Positions 36,946 through 45,805 of a stretch of 64,000 nucleotides of DNA are shown piece after piece. The stretch is from NCBI RefSeq assembly GCF_050971785.1, contig NZ_JBPCCU010000013.1:186001-250000 (forward strand), read 5' to 3'. The notes beneath the pieces were generated by a model, which searched no databases, was not told the origin of the DNA, and was given only the letters and a program-made list of their open reading frames with translations. This stretch comes from Actinomadura_E scrupuli. Lineage in GTDB: Bacteria; Actinomycetota; Actinomycetes; Streptosporangiales; Streptosporangiaceae. The translations under genes were made by a program, and so were the position numbers. Each line of letters opens with the position of its first letter. Position 1 is the stretch's first letter.

Positions 36946-37752
36946 TCACTTGCCCTGTCGCAGCGCAGGGTGGGCGCCCGCCGCGACGAGATCCGCGACG
37001 GCGGCGCGCGGGTCCCGGCCGGTGACCAGGCTCTCCCCCACCAGCACAGCGTCGGCACCCGAGGAGGCGTAGGCGAGCAGGTCGTGCGGGCCGCGGATCC
37101 CCGACTCCGCGACCTTGACGATGTCTTTGGGGATCAGCGGGGCGACTCTGGCGAACACCCCGCGGTCCACCTTGAGGGTCTTCAGGTCCCGGACGTTGAC
37201 CCCGATCAGCCGGGCCCCCGCGTCGACGGCGCGGGTGACCTCCTCCTCGGTGTGCACCTCGACCAGCGGGGTGAGCCCGATCGACTCGGCGCGCTCGACC
37301 AGCGACACCAGGGCGTCCTGGCCGAGGGCGGCGACGATGAGCAGGGCCAGGTCGGCGCCGTAGGCGCGGGCCTCCCACAGCTGGTACGAGCTGACGATGA
37401 AGTCCTTGCGCAGGATCGCCACGTCGACGTTGGCGCGGACCTCGGCGAGGTCGGCGAGGCTGCCGCCGAAGCGCCGCCCTTCGGTGAGCACGCTGATGAC
37501 CTTGGCGCCGCCGGCCTGGTAGTCACGGGCCAGCGCGGACGGGTCGGCGATCGCCGCCAGCGCCCCCTTGGACGGGCTGCTGCGCTTGACCTCGGCGATG
37601 ACCGAGACGCCGTCGCTCCGGAGGGCGCCGAGGGCGTCGCGGGGCTCCGCCGCGTTGGCCGCCATCTCCTTGAGGGCCTCGAGCGACGTCTCTCGCTGCC
37701 GTTCGGCGAGATCGGCCCGAACACCGTCCAGGATCTCGTCGAGCACGCTCAC
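36946..37752 (-). CDS. trpC: Indole-3-glycerol phosphate synthase
   Basis: Ring closure and decarboxylation of CdRP to indole-3-glycerol phosphate. 268 residues from the GTG at 37752, which has GGAG 6-7 nt upstream; the frame to 37809 is unsupported. TIM-barrel motifs: VIAEVKRSSPSKGALA (catalytic Glu and Lys), ILRKDFIVSSYQLWEARA (general-acid Lys), LVEVHTEEE, IGVNVRDLKTL and VAESGIRGPHDL. First of trpC-trpB-trpA; no trpF is adjacent, consistent with PriA doing that step. Confidence 0.96.
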   Translation of the reverse strand: MSVLDEILDGVRADLAERQRETSLEALKEMAANAAEPRDALGALRSDGVSVIAEVKRSSPSKGALAAIADPSALARDYQAGGAKVISVLTEGRRFGGSLADLAEVRANVDVAILRKDFIVSSYQLWEARAYGADLALLIVAALGQDALVSLVERAESIGLTPLVEVHTEEEVTRAVDAGARLIGVNVRDLKTLKVDRGVFARVAPLIPKDIVKVAESGIRGPHDLLAYASSGADAVLVGESLVTGRDPRAAVADLVAAGAHPALRQGK

Positions 37753-37973
37753 TTCGTCTCCTCGCCTAGCGGCTCGCCGGAGACCAACAGCGCGCCTCCG
37801 GCACGACACGACTCGCGGAACAGCGGTGCCGGAACGATCGATCCGCTCCCGGCCTGGGGGCTCGTCGCCTCGCTCACAGATCTGGGCTCACAGGTGCGGA
37901 TCCCCTCGCCGGCGGTCCTCGCGAGCCTCGATCGTAGCTCGAACGATGCCGTGCCTTCGCATCCGGGCCGGGC

Positions 37974-38423
37974 TCAGGGGGCCAGCGCGTGCCCGAAGGG
38001 CAGGTTGCGGACGACCCAGTAAACGATCATCAAACCGATGAACGCCCAGATCACCGAGGTCCTGAACAGCGGCGAGCTGATGGTCTCACCGCGTATCACG
38101 CACGTCACCCAGCGCGTCCAGAGATAGCCCACGACCGGGATGAGCAGGAACGCGAGGGGGTTGCGGCCGAAGCCCTCGGCCACGTGGCCGTGGGCCAGCG
38201 CGTGCACCATCCGCAGTGACCCGCAGCCGGGGCAGTAGAGCCCGGTGAGCGCCAGGAACGGGCAGGTCGGGTAGTGACCGTGCTCGTTGGGGTCGACGCT
38301 CCCCACGTACGTCACGGCCGCGGCGGCCACCGCGAGCACCCCCGCCGGCGCGGCCAGCCGCAGCCATCGCGCTCGCGGCCGCCTGGGACGGGAGGGCACC
38401 TGCATGCTGGTCACGTCCCCCAC
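37974..38423 (-). CDS. DUF2752 family membrane protein
   Basis: 149 residues with about three membrane helices. The family signature is CPFLALTGLYCPGCGSLRMVHALAHG, a cysteine-rich loop after the first helix, followed by NPLAFLLIPVVGYLW. DUF2752 proteins are widespread in actinobacteria and of unknown function. It follows the response regulator by 28 bp and precedes trpC by 221 bp, on the same strand. Confidence 0.88.
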   Translation of the reverse strand: MGDVTSMQVPSRPRRPRARWLRLAAPAGVLAVAAAAVTYVGSVDPNEHGHYPTCPFLALTGLYCPGCGSLRMVHALAHGHVAEGFGRNPLAFLLIPVVGYLWTRWVTCVIRGETISSPLFRTSVIWAFIGLMIVYWVVRNLPFGHALAP

Positions 38424-38451
38424 CCTACGTCCGGCGGCGCCGGGGCCCCGG

Positions 38452-39114
38452 TCAGGCGTCCGCGGCGTAACCGACGCCGCGGACGGTGCGGATGAGGGGG
38501 CTGCCGTCGCCCAGCTTGGCGCGCAGCTGGGCGATGTGCACGTCGACCGTGCGGACGCCGGAGCTGGTGATGGAGCTCCAGGCGGCGTCGAGCAGTTGCT
38601 CCCGGGTGAAGACCCGGCCGAGGTTGGACATCAGGAACGCCAGCAGGTCGAACTCGGTGGCGGTCAGCACTGCCGGGCGGCCGCCGACGGCCACCGACCG
38701 GGTCTGCGGATCGAGCACGACGTCACCGACCCGCAGGATCCCGGCGGCGTCGCCCTGCCTGCCGCGCAGCGCCTCGCTCACCGCGGCCACCAGCAGCCGC
38801 GGGCTGAACGGGCGGGTGACCCGGTGCTCGGTGGGCCCGGGGGACTCGGCCCCGGCCGGCAGCACGCACACCACGGGCACGGGCCGTACGGCCTCGGTCA
38901 CCCGCCGCAGGAGCTCCACGGGGGCGGGAACGGCCAGCGACAGGTCGAGGACCACCACGTCGGGCCGGCTCAGCGCCGCCACCGCGGGCGCCCTGGCGGG
39001 GTCGCCCTCGATCTGCACCTCGAACCCCTCGCGGGTGAGGTACAGCCGCTGGAGCTCGGCCACCCCGGGATCGTGCTCGATCACCAGTACCCGGCCGTTG
39101 TCGTCGCCGCTCAT
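38452..39114 (-). CDS. OmpR-type response regulator with atypical receiver
   Basis: 220 residues from the ATG at 39114. The receiver (residues 1-120) begins VLVIEHDPGVAEL and has an Asp in VVVLDLSLAVPAP, but the switch Thr/Ser region reads VCVLPAG and the conserved Lys is replaced by Arg in VTRPFS. The C-terminal wHTH is standard: VLTATEFDLLAFLMSNLGRV, FTREQLLDAAW, RTVDVHIAQLRAKLGD and the end RTVRGVGYAADA. No histidine kinase lies nearby. It may work without phosphorylation. Sits between the Trp-associated membrane protein and DUF2752. Confidence 0.88.
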   Translation of the reverse strand: MSGDDNGRVLVIEHDPGVAELQRLYLTREGFEVQIEGDPARAPAVAALSRPDVVVLDLSLAVPAPVELLRRVTEAVRPVPVVCVLPAGAESPGPTEHRVTRPFSPRLLVAAVSEALRGRQGDAAGILRVGDVVLDPQTRSVAVGGRPAVLTATEFDLLAFLMSNLGRVFTREQLLDAAWSSITSSGVRTVDVHIAQLRAKLGDGSPLIRTVRGVGYAADA

Positions 39115-39148
39115 GGCTCCGCGCCCGGGCGGGCGCGCGTCGGGTGGC

Positions 39149-39784
39149 TCATGAGCGGTGCCGGTCCGGCCGGGCGGGGGCGGTGGGGTCCTCTCCCCGG
39201 TCGAGGGACTTCCACATGCCGAGGGGGTCGGCACCGGACCCCCCGGAAGCCTCGGAAGCCGCGTCGTCCGCCGCCGTGGCCCGCGCGGCGGGGGCGCCCG
39301 CCGGCTCGTAGCGGGCCGACATGCCGGGCCAGCGCGCGCCGCGTACGGTCACCAGCACGCCGGCGGCCAGCAGCAGCAGCCCGCCGACGGCGGAGACGGC
39401 CCACCAGGCGGTGGTGCCGACGGCAGGGTGCCCGGCCAGGCCGAGCAGCTGGCTCTTGCCCGCGGCGGCCCGCAGGACGTGCGAGCGGCCGACGGCCGTG
39501 ACCGAGACGTAGGCGATCCCGGCGCCGAACACGGTGAGCAGCACGCCCACCGCGGCGCGGACCCTGCCGTGCGTGGCGAACAGCGCCGCCAGCCCGGCGA
39601 GCCCCGCCCAGCCCAGCGCGGGGGCGGCGCCGGTGAGCTCCCGGCCGGTCAGCGACCGGCCGAGCGGCACGAGGGTGTCCTGAGCGTGCACCGTGGCCCA
39701 CTCCCGGCCGCCGGCCGACACGGCCAGGCCCGCCCCCGCCGCGCACAGCAGCGCGGCGACGGCGAGCTCACGACGGGTGCTCAT
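39149..39784 (-). CDS. Tryptophan-biosynthesis-associated membrane protein (TIGR02234 family)
   Basis: 211 residues with four membrane helices: AVAALLCAAGAGLAVSAGG, ALGWAGLAGLAALFATHG, GVLLTVFGAGIAYVSVTAVG and WAVSAVGGLLLLAAGVLVT. The pattern GGREWATVHAQ between helices 1 and 2 is the family mark. In other actinobacteria it sits between trpE and trpC; its role is unknown. Here the ATG overlaps the hisI stop by 4 nt (ATGA), and no trpE is present. Confidence 0.85.
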   Translation of the reverse strand: MSTRRELAVAALLCAAGAGLAVSAGGREWATVHAQDTLVPLGRSLTGRELTGAAPALGWAGLAGLAALFATHGRVRAAVGVLLTVFGAGIAYVSVTAVGRSHVLRAAAGKSQLLGLAGHPAVGTTAWWAVSAVGGLLLLAAGVLVTVRGARWPGMSARYEPAGAPAARATAADDAASEASGGSGADPLGMWKSLDRGEDPTAPARPDRHRS

Positions 39785-40161
39785 GGGGAGGCGGGCCGCT
39801 CACCGGTGACGGAGTCGAGTACGTCGGCGTCCCAGCAGGTGCGGTCCCCGGTGTGGCAGGCGGCACCGACCTGGTCGACTTTGACCAGCAGGGCGTCGCC
39901 GTCGCAGTCGAGCGCGACCGACTTCACCCACTGCTGGTGGCCGGAGGTCTCGCCCTTCACCCAGTACTCCTGGCGGCTGCGCGACCAGTAGGTGCAGCGC
40001 CCGGTGGTGAGGGTGCGGTGCAGCGCCTCGTCGTCCATCCAGCCCATCATGAGCACCTCGCCGGTGTCATGCTGCTGGGCGATGGCGGGCACGAGGCCGT
40101 CGGACGTGCGCTTGAGGCGCGCTGCGATCTTGGGGTCCAGGTCGGACGAGCGTACGGACAT
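39781..40161 (-). CDS. hisI: Phosphoribosyl-AMP cyclohydrolase
   Basis: 126 residues from the ATG at 40161. Opens the purine ring of phosphoribosyl-AMP in histidine synthesis. Landmarks: EVLMMGWMDDEALHRTL, GRCTYWSRSRQEYWVKGETSGH and the zinc Cys/Asp set in LDCDGDALLVKVDQVGAACH and GDRTCWD. Single-domain form with no fused HisE. Coupled to the next gene by ATGA. The 328 bp upstream, to cspA, hold only the cspA terminator. Confidence 0.95.
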   Translation of the reverse strand: MSVRSSDLDPKIAARLKRTSDGLVPAIAQQHDTGEVLMMGWMDDEALHRTLTTGRCTYWSRSRQEYWVKGETSGHQQWVKSVALDCDGDALLVKVDQVGAACHTGDRTCWDADVLDSVTGERPASP

Positions 40162-40437
40162 GAACCCATTGTGCCGGTAGGCCGCGAGGATCGCCGCATC
40201 GGCACGGAACCACGCCGTGTCGCGGCCGGCGAACCCGGGCCGGTGACTCGCGCACAGGGCACGACACCGCCGGGCCCGATGACGCCTGCTGACGCCGATC
40301 TTCAATGGCGTCGAGCGCAATGACGACGAGCGCGACGCCAATGGGCGCAATGGCTCACGGGACGCCCGGGAGTGGTCGTCCGCACCTGGCACCTTCGGCT
40401 ACGAGGCCGGCCGGCCTTCGGCGCCGATAAACGACGC

Positions 40438-40471
40438 TGGGGTCCACACCGCGCGGGCGATGTGGACCCCA
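40438..40471 (-). terminator. cspA terminator
   Basis: TGGGGTCCACA (40438-40448) pairs perfectly with 40461-40471 over 11 bp, 12-nt loop, 19 bp after the cspA stop. The remainder of the hisI-cspA gap (40162-40437) shows no gene. Confidence 0.75.
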
Positions 40472-40489
40472 ACGACTACGACTGGGGAC

Positions 40490-40696
40490 TTACAGGGGGC
40501 GGACCTGGTCGGCCTGCGGACCCCGGTTACCCTGCGTCACCTCGAACTCGACGCGCTGATTCTCGTCGAGGCTGCGGTACCCGGAGGACTGAATCGCCGA
40601 GTAGTGCACGAACACGTCCGGCCCGCCGCCGTCAACGGCGATGAATCCGAAACCCTTTTCGGCGTTGAACCACTTTACGGTGCCCTGCTGGGGCAT
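40490..40696 (-). CDS. Cold-shock-domain protein
   Basis: 68 residues from the ATG at 40696 (GGAG upstream). A single OB-fold cold-shock domain with RNP1 KGFGFI and RNP2 VFVHYSAI, and the start QQGTVKWFNAEKGFGF. Single-strand nucleic-acid chaperone. Actinobacteria carry several; whether this one is cold-induced cannot be told. It has a long untranslated upstream region, common for csp genes. Confidence 0.95.
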   Translation of the reverse strand: MPQQGTVKWFNAEKGFGFIAVDGGGPDVFVHYSAIQSSGYRSLDENQRVEFEVTQGNRGPQADQVRPL

Positions 40697-41051
40697 GTCT
40701 TTCTCCTTGCGGCAAAACTGGGCCCACACCTCGTGGGCCCGGCTCGGTCACCGCGGAACGCCCTCGCCGTTCCGGTACGGTCCCGGAACAGCCAAAACGC
40801 CCGCTGCCATCAGTCCGCGGGCGTCTGAGACAAACGATCGAGAACCACGACTGCAACCGATGACTCCACCGTATCACCGGTAGCACAACGAATGGAGGCT
40901 CCGAACCTTTTGGAATAGGCGATGTGCGGTGGAGGGCGAGGCTTCCGATGGGCATCGGCCGATCATGCAGTCCCCTCCTTCCCACCTCACCCGGCGGCCC
41001 CTCTTTTCTCCGATGCCGACTTACCAATCCCGGTGCGTTCCGATAGGTCGA
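40697..41051 (-). promoter_or_regulatory. Cold-shock gene leader and promoter region
   Basis: 355 bp with no gene. Contains a 7-bp hairpin GTTCCGG/CCGGAAC (40769-40775 with 40783-40789) in the leader. The AT-richer part at 40855-40920 is the likely promoter zone; TACGGT occurs on the minus strand near 40870 but without a convincing -35. Bases 40961-40970 (GATCATGCAG) recall the 41-bp hairpin element, but only weakly. Confidence 0.3.
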
Positions 41052-42857
41052 TCAGATACGTCGTTGTGCGGCCCAGGAACCGTGGAGATCGGCGTAGACC
41101 CCGGGTTCGGCGACGAGATCCGCATGAGGGCCGCGCTGGACGATCCGGCCCCGGTCGAACACGATCACTTCGTCGGCGGACTCCGCGGTGGAGAGCCGGT
41201 GCGCGATCGAGATGGCCGTACGGCCTCGGGTGACCCCGTCGAGGGCGCGCTGGATGCGGACCTCGGTGGCGGGGTCCACGGCCGAGGTGGCCTCGTCCAG
41301 GACCAGCAGGTCCGGGTCGGCGATGTAGGCGCGGGCCAGCGCGACGAGCTGCCGCTCCCCCGCCGACAGCGACTCCCCGCGCTGCCCGACCGGGGTGCGC
41401 AGCCCCTGCGGCAGCCCTTCGAGCCAGTCGGCCAGCCCCAGCTCGGTGAAGGCCAGCAGCAGATCCTCGTCGGTGGCCTCCGGCCTGCCGTACCGGATGT
41501 TGTCGGCCAGCGAGGCGTCGAAGAGGAACCCGTCCTGCGGGACCATCACGATCCGCTCCCGCAGTGAGGAGAACCGGACCGTGTCGAGCGGCACCCCGTC
41601 GACCAGCACCCGGCCGGAGACCGGGTCCATGAGCCGGGTGAGCAGCTTGGCGAAGGTCGTCTTGCCGGAGCCGGTCTCGCCGACGACCGCGATGCGGCTG
41701 CGCGGCGCGATGCCCGTACTGATGCCGTGCAGCACCGGCGGGCCGCCCGGATAGGCGAAGCCGACGTCCTCGAACTCGATCTCGATCGGGCCGCGGGGCA
41801 GTTCGACGCCGTCGTCCCCGGGGTCCGCGACGTCGGGTTCGGTGTCGAGCACGCTCAGCACCCGGCGCCACCCGGCGATGGCGTTCTGCGCGTCGTTGAG
41901 CACCTCGGTGGCGGTCTGCATGGGGCTCACGAACAGGGTGACCAGGAACAGGAAGGCGATCAGCTCTCCCGCGGTCAGCCGGCCGCCGACGCCGAGCAGG
42001 GTGCCCGCGACGACCACGCCCGCGGTGGCGATCGCGGCGACCAGCTCACTGGTGGGGAAGGTGAGGGCGACCAGCGCCTGGGCCCGGGTCTGGGCGCTGC
42101 GGTGGTGTTCGACGGCCTCGTCGACACGGCGGGCGGTGCGCGCCTCGGCGCCGTACGCCCGGATGACCGAGGCGCCGACGACCGACTCGCTGACGGCGGC
42201 CAGCAGGTCGCCGACGCGCTCGCGTACCCCCATGTAGGCGGCGGAGACCAGCCGCTGGAACCGGCGCAGGGCCAGCGCCAGCGGCACGAACGACACCCAG
42301 ACCAGCAGGGCCAGCGGCCAGGAGTAGATCAGCATGAGCACGCTGGCCACCACCAGCTGCCCCAAGGACACGATGAGCATCAGCCCGCCCCACTGCATGA
42401 ACTGGCTGATCTGGTCGACGTCGCTGGTCACCCGGGAGACCAGGGCGCCGCGCCGTTCACCGCTCTGGGTGAGCATGGACAGGTCGTGCACGTGCCGGAA
42501 GGCCCCGATCCGCAGCGACGCCAGCCCCGATTCGGTGCTGGTGTACAGGCGGACGTTCATGGCGTACGCGCATACGGCGGTGGCCAGGACGACCACCGCG
42601 CACACCAGCACCGCGGTCCGGACGAATGCCAGGTCGGGCCCGCCGGCGACGGTCAGCCCCCGGTCGATCGTCTGCTGCACGGCCACCGGCACCACGATCC
42701 GGCCGGCGGTGGCCGCCAGGGCCAGCGCGAGCGTGCCGGCCAGGCCGGCCCGGAACTCCGGGGTCAGCCGCAGCCCGCGGCGCAGCGTGCTGAGCGCGGG
42801 CTCGGTGCGGGCGGCGTCGTCGAGGCCGGTGCCGGGTTCGGTGGTGAGCGTGGTCAT
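41052..42857 (-). CDS. ABC exporter half-transporter (second subunit)
   Basis: 601 residues: six membrane helices (about 40-320) and a C-terminal ATPase. Walker A VGETGSGKTT, Q-loop in MVPQDGFLF, signature SLSAGERQLVALARA, Walker B LLVLDEATSAVD and switch His in SIAHRLSTAESAD. The signature LSAGE is slightly atypical, and LDEATSAVD shows the catalytic Glu. It overlaps its partner by 4 nt (ATGA), so the two form a heterodimeric exporter of the MDR/lipid type. Substrate unknown. Confidence 0.93.
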   Translation of the reverse strand: MTTLTTEPGTGLDDAARTEPALSTLRRGLRLTPEFRAGLAGTLALALAATAGRIVVPVAVQQTIDRGLTVAGGPDLAFVRTAVLVCAVVVLATAVCAYAMNVRLYTSTESGLASLRIGAFRHVHDLSMLTQSGERRGALVSRVTSDVDQISQFMQWGGLMLIVSLGQLVVASVLMLIYSWPLALLVWVSFVPLALALRRFQRLVSAAYMGVRERVGDLLAAVSESVVGASVIRAYGAEARTARRVDEAVEHHRSAQTRAQALVALTFPTSELVAAIATAGVVVAGTLLGVGGRLTAGELIAFLFLVTLFVSPMQTATEVLNDAQNAIAGWRRVLSVLDTEPDVADPGDDGVELPRGPIEIEFEDVGFAYPGGPPVLHGISTGIAPRSRIAVVGETGSGKTTFAKLLTRLMDPVSGRVLVDGVPLDTVRFSSLRERIVMVPQDGFLFDASLADNIRYGRPEATDEDLLLAFTELGLADWLEGLPQGLRTPVGQRGESLSAGERQLVALARAYIADPDLLVLDEATSAVDPATEVRIQRALDGVTRGRTAISIAHRLSTAESADEVIVFDRGRIVQRGPHADLVAEPGVYADLHGSWAAQRRI

Positions 42858-44716
42858 GCGACGGCCTCTTCGGTGGAGTCGATCGCCTCGGGGCCGAGGA
42901 CGGTGTCAGGGTCGGCGAGATCCGCGCGCGCCGCCTCGGCGCGTTCGGCCTCGGCGCGCTCGTAGGCGTTGACCAGGTTGCGGTAGCCCTCGGACCGCTC
43001 CACCAGCTCGTGGTGCGGCCCCCGGTCGAGGACGCGGCCGTGCTCGATGTAGACGACCTCGTCCGCCAGCGCGATCGTGGCCTTGCGGTAGGCCACGACG
43101 ATCACGGTGGCGCCGTCCGCGCCGGACTGGGCGTCCCGCAGGCTCCGCAGGATCCGTGCCTCCACCTGCGAGTCGACGCTGGAGGTCGCGTCGTCCAGGA
43201 CGAGCAGCCGGGGCTTCCGTACCAGCGCGCGGGCCAGCGCGAGGCGCTGGCGCTGACCGCCGGACAGGGTGGTGCCGCGCTCCCCCACCCGGGTGTCGAG
43301 CCCGTCCGCGAGGGCCGCGACGAAGCCCTCGGCCTGGGCTCGCCGCAGCGCCTCCCAGACCTGCTCGTCGGGGAGGTCCGCGCCGAGGGTGACGTTGCCG
43401 CGCACCGTGTCGTCGAACAGGAAGGTCTGCTGCGGGACCAGCGCCGCCGCCGCCGAGAGTCCGCCCTGGCGGATGTCACGGGCGTCGATCCCGTCCAGCA
43501 GCACGGTGCCGGCGGCCGGGTCGACGAGCCGGACGAGCAGGCTGGTCAGCGTGGACTTGCCCGACCCGGTGGGGCCGACCACCGCGACCGTGCGGCCGGG
43601 CTCGGCGGTGAAGCTCACCTCGTGCAGGACGGTGCTCTCGCCGTAGCCGAAGCGCACGTCGCGCACCTCCAGCGTGGCGGGCGCGCCCGCGTCCAGCGTC
43701 CCGGTTCCGTACGGCAGCGAGCCGGAGGCGTCCAGGACGCCGCGGACCCGGTCCCAGCCGACCACGCTGCGCGGCATCTCGGCCAGCACCCAGCCGAGCG
43801 CCCGGATCGGCCATGCCAGCAGGGTGAACAGGTAGGCCACGTGGACGAGGTCGCCCGCGGTCATCGCGCCGTGCTCCAGCCGGACCGAGCCGACCATGAG
43901 CACGGCCAGCACGCCGAGGCTCGGCAGGATCTCCAGCAGCGGGTCGAAGAGCCCGCGGATCCGGCCCACCGCGATGTTGGCGTCGCGCAGCTCCCAGGAG
44001 CGGGCGGCGAACCGCTCGGTCTCCGAGGCCTCCCGCCCGAGGGTCTTGACCACCAGGCCGCCCTCGAAGCTCTCGTGCGCGACCTCGCTCACCTCCGCCC
44101 GCAGCTGCTGGGCACGCGTCGCGATCGGCGAGAGCCTGCGCTGGTAGACGACGTTGAGCAGGGCGACCGCGGGAAAGACCAGGAAGCCGACGATCGCGAC
44201 CATCACGTCGGTGAGCAGGATCGAGATGGCGGCGATGACCAGCATGAAGATCACGCCGACGGCCATCGGGAACGGCGCGATGGGGGCCCAGATCGCCTCC
44301 ACGTCGGCGTTGGCGTTCGACAGCAGCTGGCCGGTGGGGTGCTTGTGATGCCAGGCCAGCGGCAGTTTGAGGTACTGCCGGGTGACCGCGCGCCGGTAGG
44401 TGGCCTGGAGCCGGTACTGCATGATCCCCGCGTAGAAGCGGCGCCCGCCGACGCCCAGCGCCTTGAGCAGGGCCACGCCGACGATCGCCAGCGCGGCCGC
44501 GGTCAGCGTGCCGGCGGTGGTACGGCCGTCGCGGAAGGCCGGCAGCACCACGTTCTGGGTGGCCCGGCCGAGCACCCAGGCCGTGCCGACGGTCATCAGG
44601 GCGTACAGACCGCTGGCCGCCACCGAGAGCGTGAACACCCGCGGCTCGGCCTTGACGGCGATCCAGAGAATCCCGAGTCCGGCGCGTAGGGTGCGGGCTT
44701 TCACCCTTTGGGCCAC
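42854..44716 (-). CDS. ABC exporter half-transporter (first subunit)
   Basis: About 620 residues from the GTG at 44716, 5 nt after GGAGG; the frame to 44749 has no such site. Six helices, then ATPase: Walker A VGPTGSGKST, Q-loop VPQQTFLF, signature TLSGGQRQRLALARA, Walker B-like LLVLDDATSSVD and H-loop region VVAYRKATIALAD. The catalytic Glu is Asp (LDDATSS) and the switch His is replaced (AYRKAT), so this subunit carries the degenerate site typical of asymmetric heterodimers. Confidence 0.93.
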   Translation of the reverse strand: MAQRVKARTLRAGLGILWIAVKAEPRVFTLSVAASGLYALMTVGTAWVLGRATQNVVLPAFRDGRTTAGTLTAAALAIVGVALLKALGVGGRRFYAGIMQYRLQATYRRAVTRQYLKLPLAWHHKHPTGQLLSNANADVEAIWAPIAPFPMAVGVIFMLVIAAISILLTDVMVAIVGFLVFPAVALLNVVYQRRLSPIATRAQQLRAEVSEVAHESFEGGLVVKTLGREASETERFAARSWELRDANIAVGRIRGLFDPLLEILPSLGVLAVLMVGSVRLEHGAMTAGDLVHVAYLFTLLAWPIRALGWVLAEMPRSVVGWDRVRGVLDASGSLPYGTGTLDAGAPATLEVRDVRFGYGESTVLHEVSFTAEPGRTVAVVGPTGSGKSTLTSLLVRLVDPAAGTVLLDGIDARDIRQGGLSAAAALVPQQTFLFDDTVRGNVTLGADLPDEQVWEALRRAQAEGFVAALADGLDTRVGERGTTLSGGQRQRLALARALVRKPRLLVLDDATSSVDSQVEARILRSLRDAQSGADGATVIVVAYRKATIALADEVVYIEHGRVLDRGPHHELVERSEGYRNLVNAYERAEAERAEAARADLADPDTVLGPEAIDSTEEAVA

Positions 44717-45012
44717 GAGATCCTCCTGCTGATGGTGCCGGTGAGTCACCCATGCCTACCATCCGCGGCGCCCGGAATATTCCCGCCGGCACACCGCACC
44801 CCTCCCCACCAGCGCGGACCTCTCCGCCCCGGCCTTCGCTCCCGCCGTGATCCCGGCGGCCCCGGGACGCCCCCGCGCCCGGCGTGGGGCGTTTCCCCGG
44901 CCGTGCTGCGGTTCTTCCGGTTCCCCGGGCGTTCTCCGGGCACCGCGCCTGCCGGACATGTCGGGCAGACCCACCGTTCCGGTCCGGGCGGCGCCCGCCT
45001 ACCATCACGGGG

Positions 45013-45699
45013 GTGAGCGACTCCCTTGATCGTGGCCAGGCCGGCGATCCGGGCCGGGCCGCCAAGCCGCTGCCGCCCGCCCGGGTGGAACGGCTGGCCC
45101 TGTGCGACCTGATGCTCCGGCTCGGGCCGGACGCGCCCACCCGGTGCGCGGGCTGGACGACCGGCGACCTCGCCGCGCACCTGCTGGTCCGTGAGCACCG
45201 GCCGGACGCCGCCCCGGGCCTGGTGGTCCGGCGGCTGGCCGGGCTGACCGAGCGGGTACGCCGCCGCGCCAAGGAGACGATCGCCTTTCCCGAGCTGGTC
45301 GGGCGGGTCCGGCAGGGGCCGCCGCGCTGGTCGGTCTACGCGCTGCCGGGCATGGACTCCCTGCTCAACACCCTGGAGTACTTCGTCCACCACGAGGACG
45401 TGCTGCGTTCCCAGCCGGACTGGGCGCCCCGCGAGCTGCCCGCCGCCGTCGACGATCTGCTGTGGCGCCGGCTGCGGGCGGCCCGGTTCATCATGCGCAA
45501 GGTCCCGGCCGAGGTCACGCTGGTACGGCCCGACGGCCGGACCTTCCGGGTGAGCAAGGGCGGCAAACGCGCCCGGGTGCACGGCCCGGTGAGCGAGCTG
45601 GTGCTGTGGGTGCACGGGCGGACCGACGTCGCCCAGGTCCGCTTCACCGGCGAGGCGGACGCGGTCGAGGCCCTCGGCGCCGCCGACTGGGGCGTCTGA
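45013..45699 (+). CDS. TIGR03085-family protein (maleylpyruvate-isomerase-like fold)
   Basis: 228 residues, GTG start at 45013. Contains the N-terminal four-helix DinB-like part with CAGWTTGDLAAHLLVREHRPD and, later, VHHEDVLRSQPDW and SELVLWVHGRTD. These are the marks of the actinobacterial TIGR03085 family. His residues at the usual metal sites (AAHLL, HHED) suggest a metal-dependent thiol-using enzyme; substrate unknown. Divergent from the ABC exporter across a 296-bp gap. Confidence 0.82.
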   Translation: MSDSLDRGQAGDPGRAAKPLPPARVERLALCDLMLRLGPDAPTRCAGWTTGDLAAHLLVREHRPDAAPGLVVRRLAGLTERVRRRAKETIAFPELVGRVRQGPPRWSVYALPGMDSLLNTLEYFVHHEDVLRSQPDWAPRELPAAVDDLLWRRLRAARFIMRKVPAEVTLVRPDGRTFRVSKGGKRARVHGPVSELVLWVHGRTDVAQVRFTGEADAVEALGAADWGV

Positions 45700-45805
45700 G
45701 CCCCAGGTCACACCCGCCGGGGCCGCCCGTTCCACAACCGGGTGGACAAAGGACTTGCCCGTTTTGAGGTCGAGTGCGCATGCTGCTGGAGTGGACGACG
45801 TCGTG

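Noticed and set aside
40961..40970. GATCATGCAG near the ABC exporter stop, compared with the 41-bp hairpin element
   Set aside because: Only nine bases match and there is no partner arm; chance similarity is likely.
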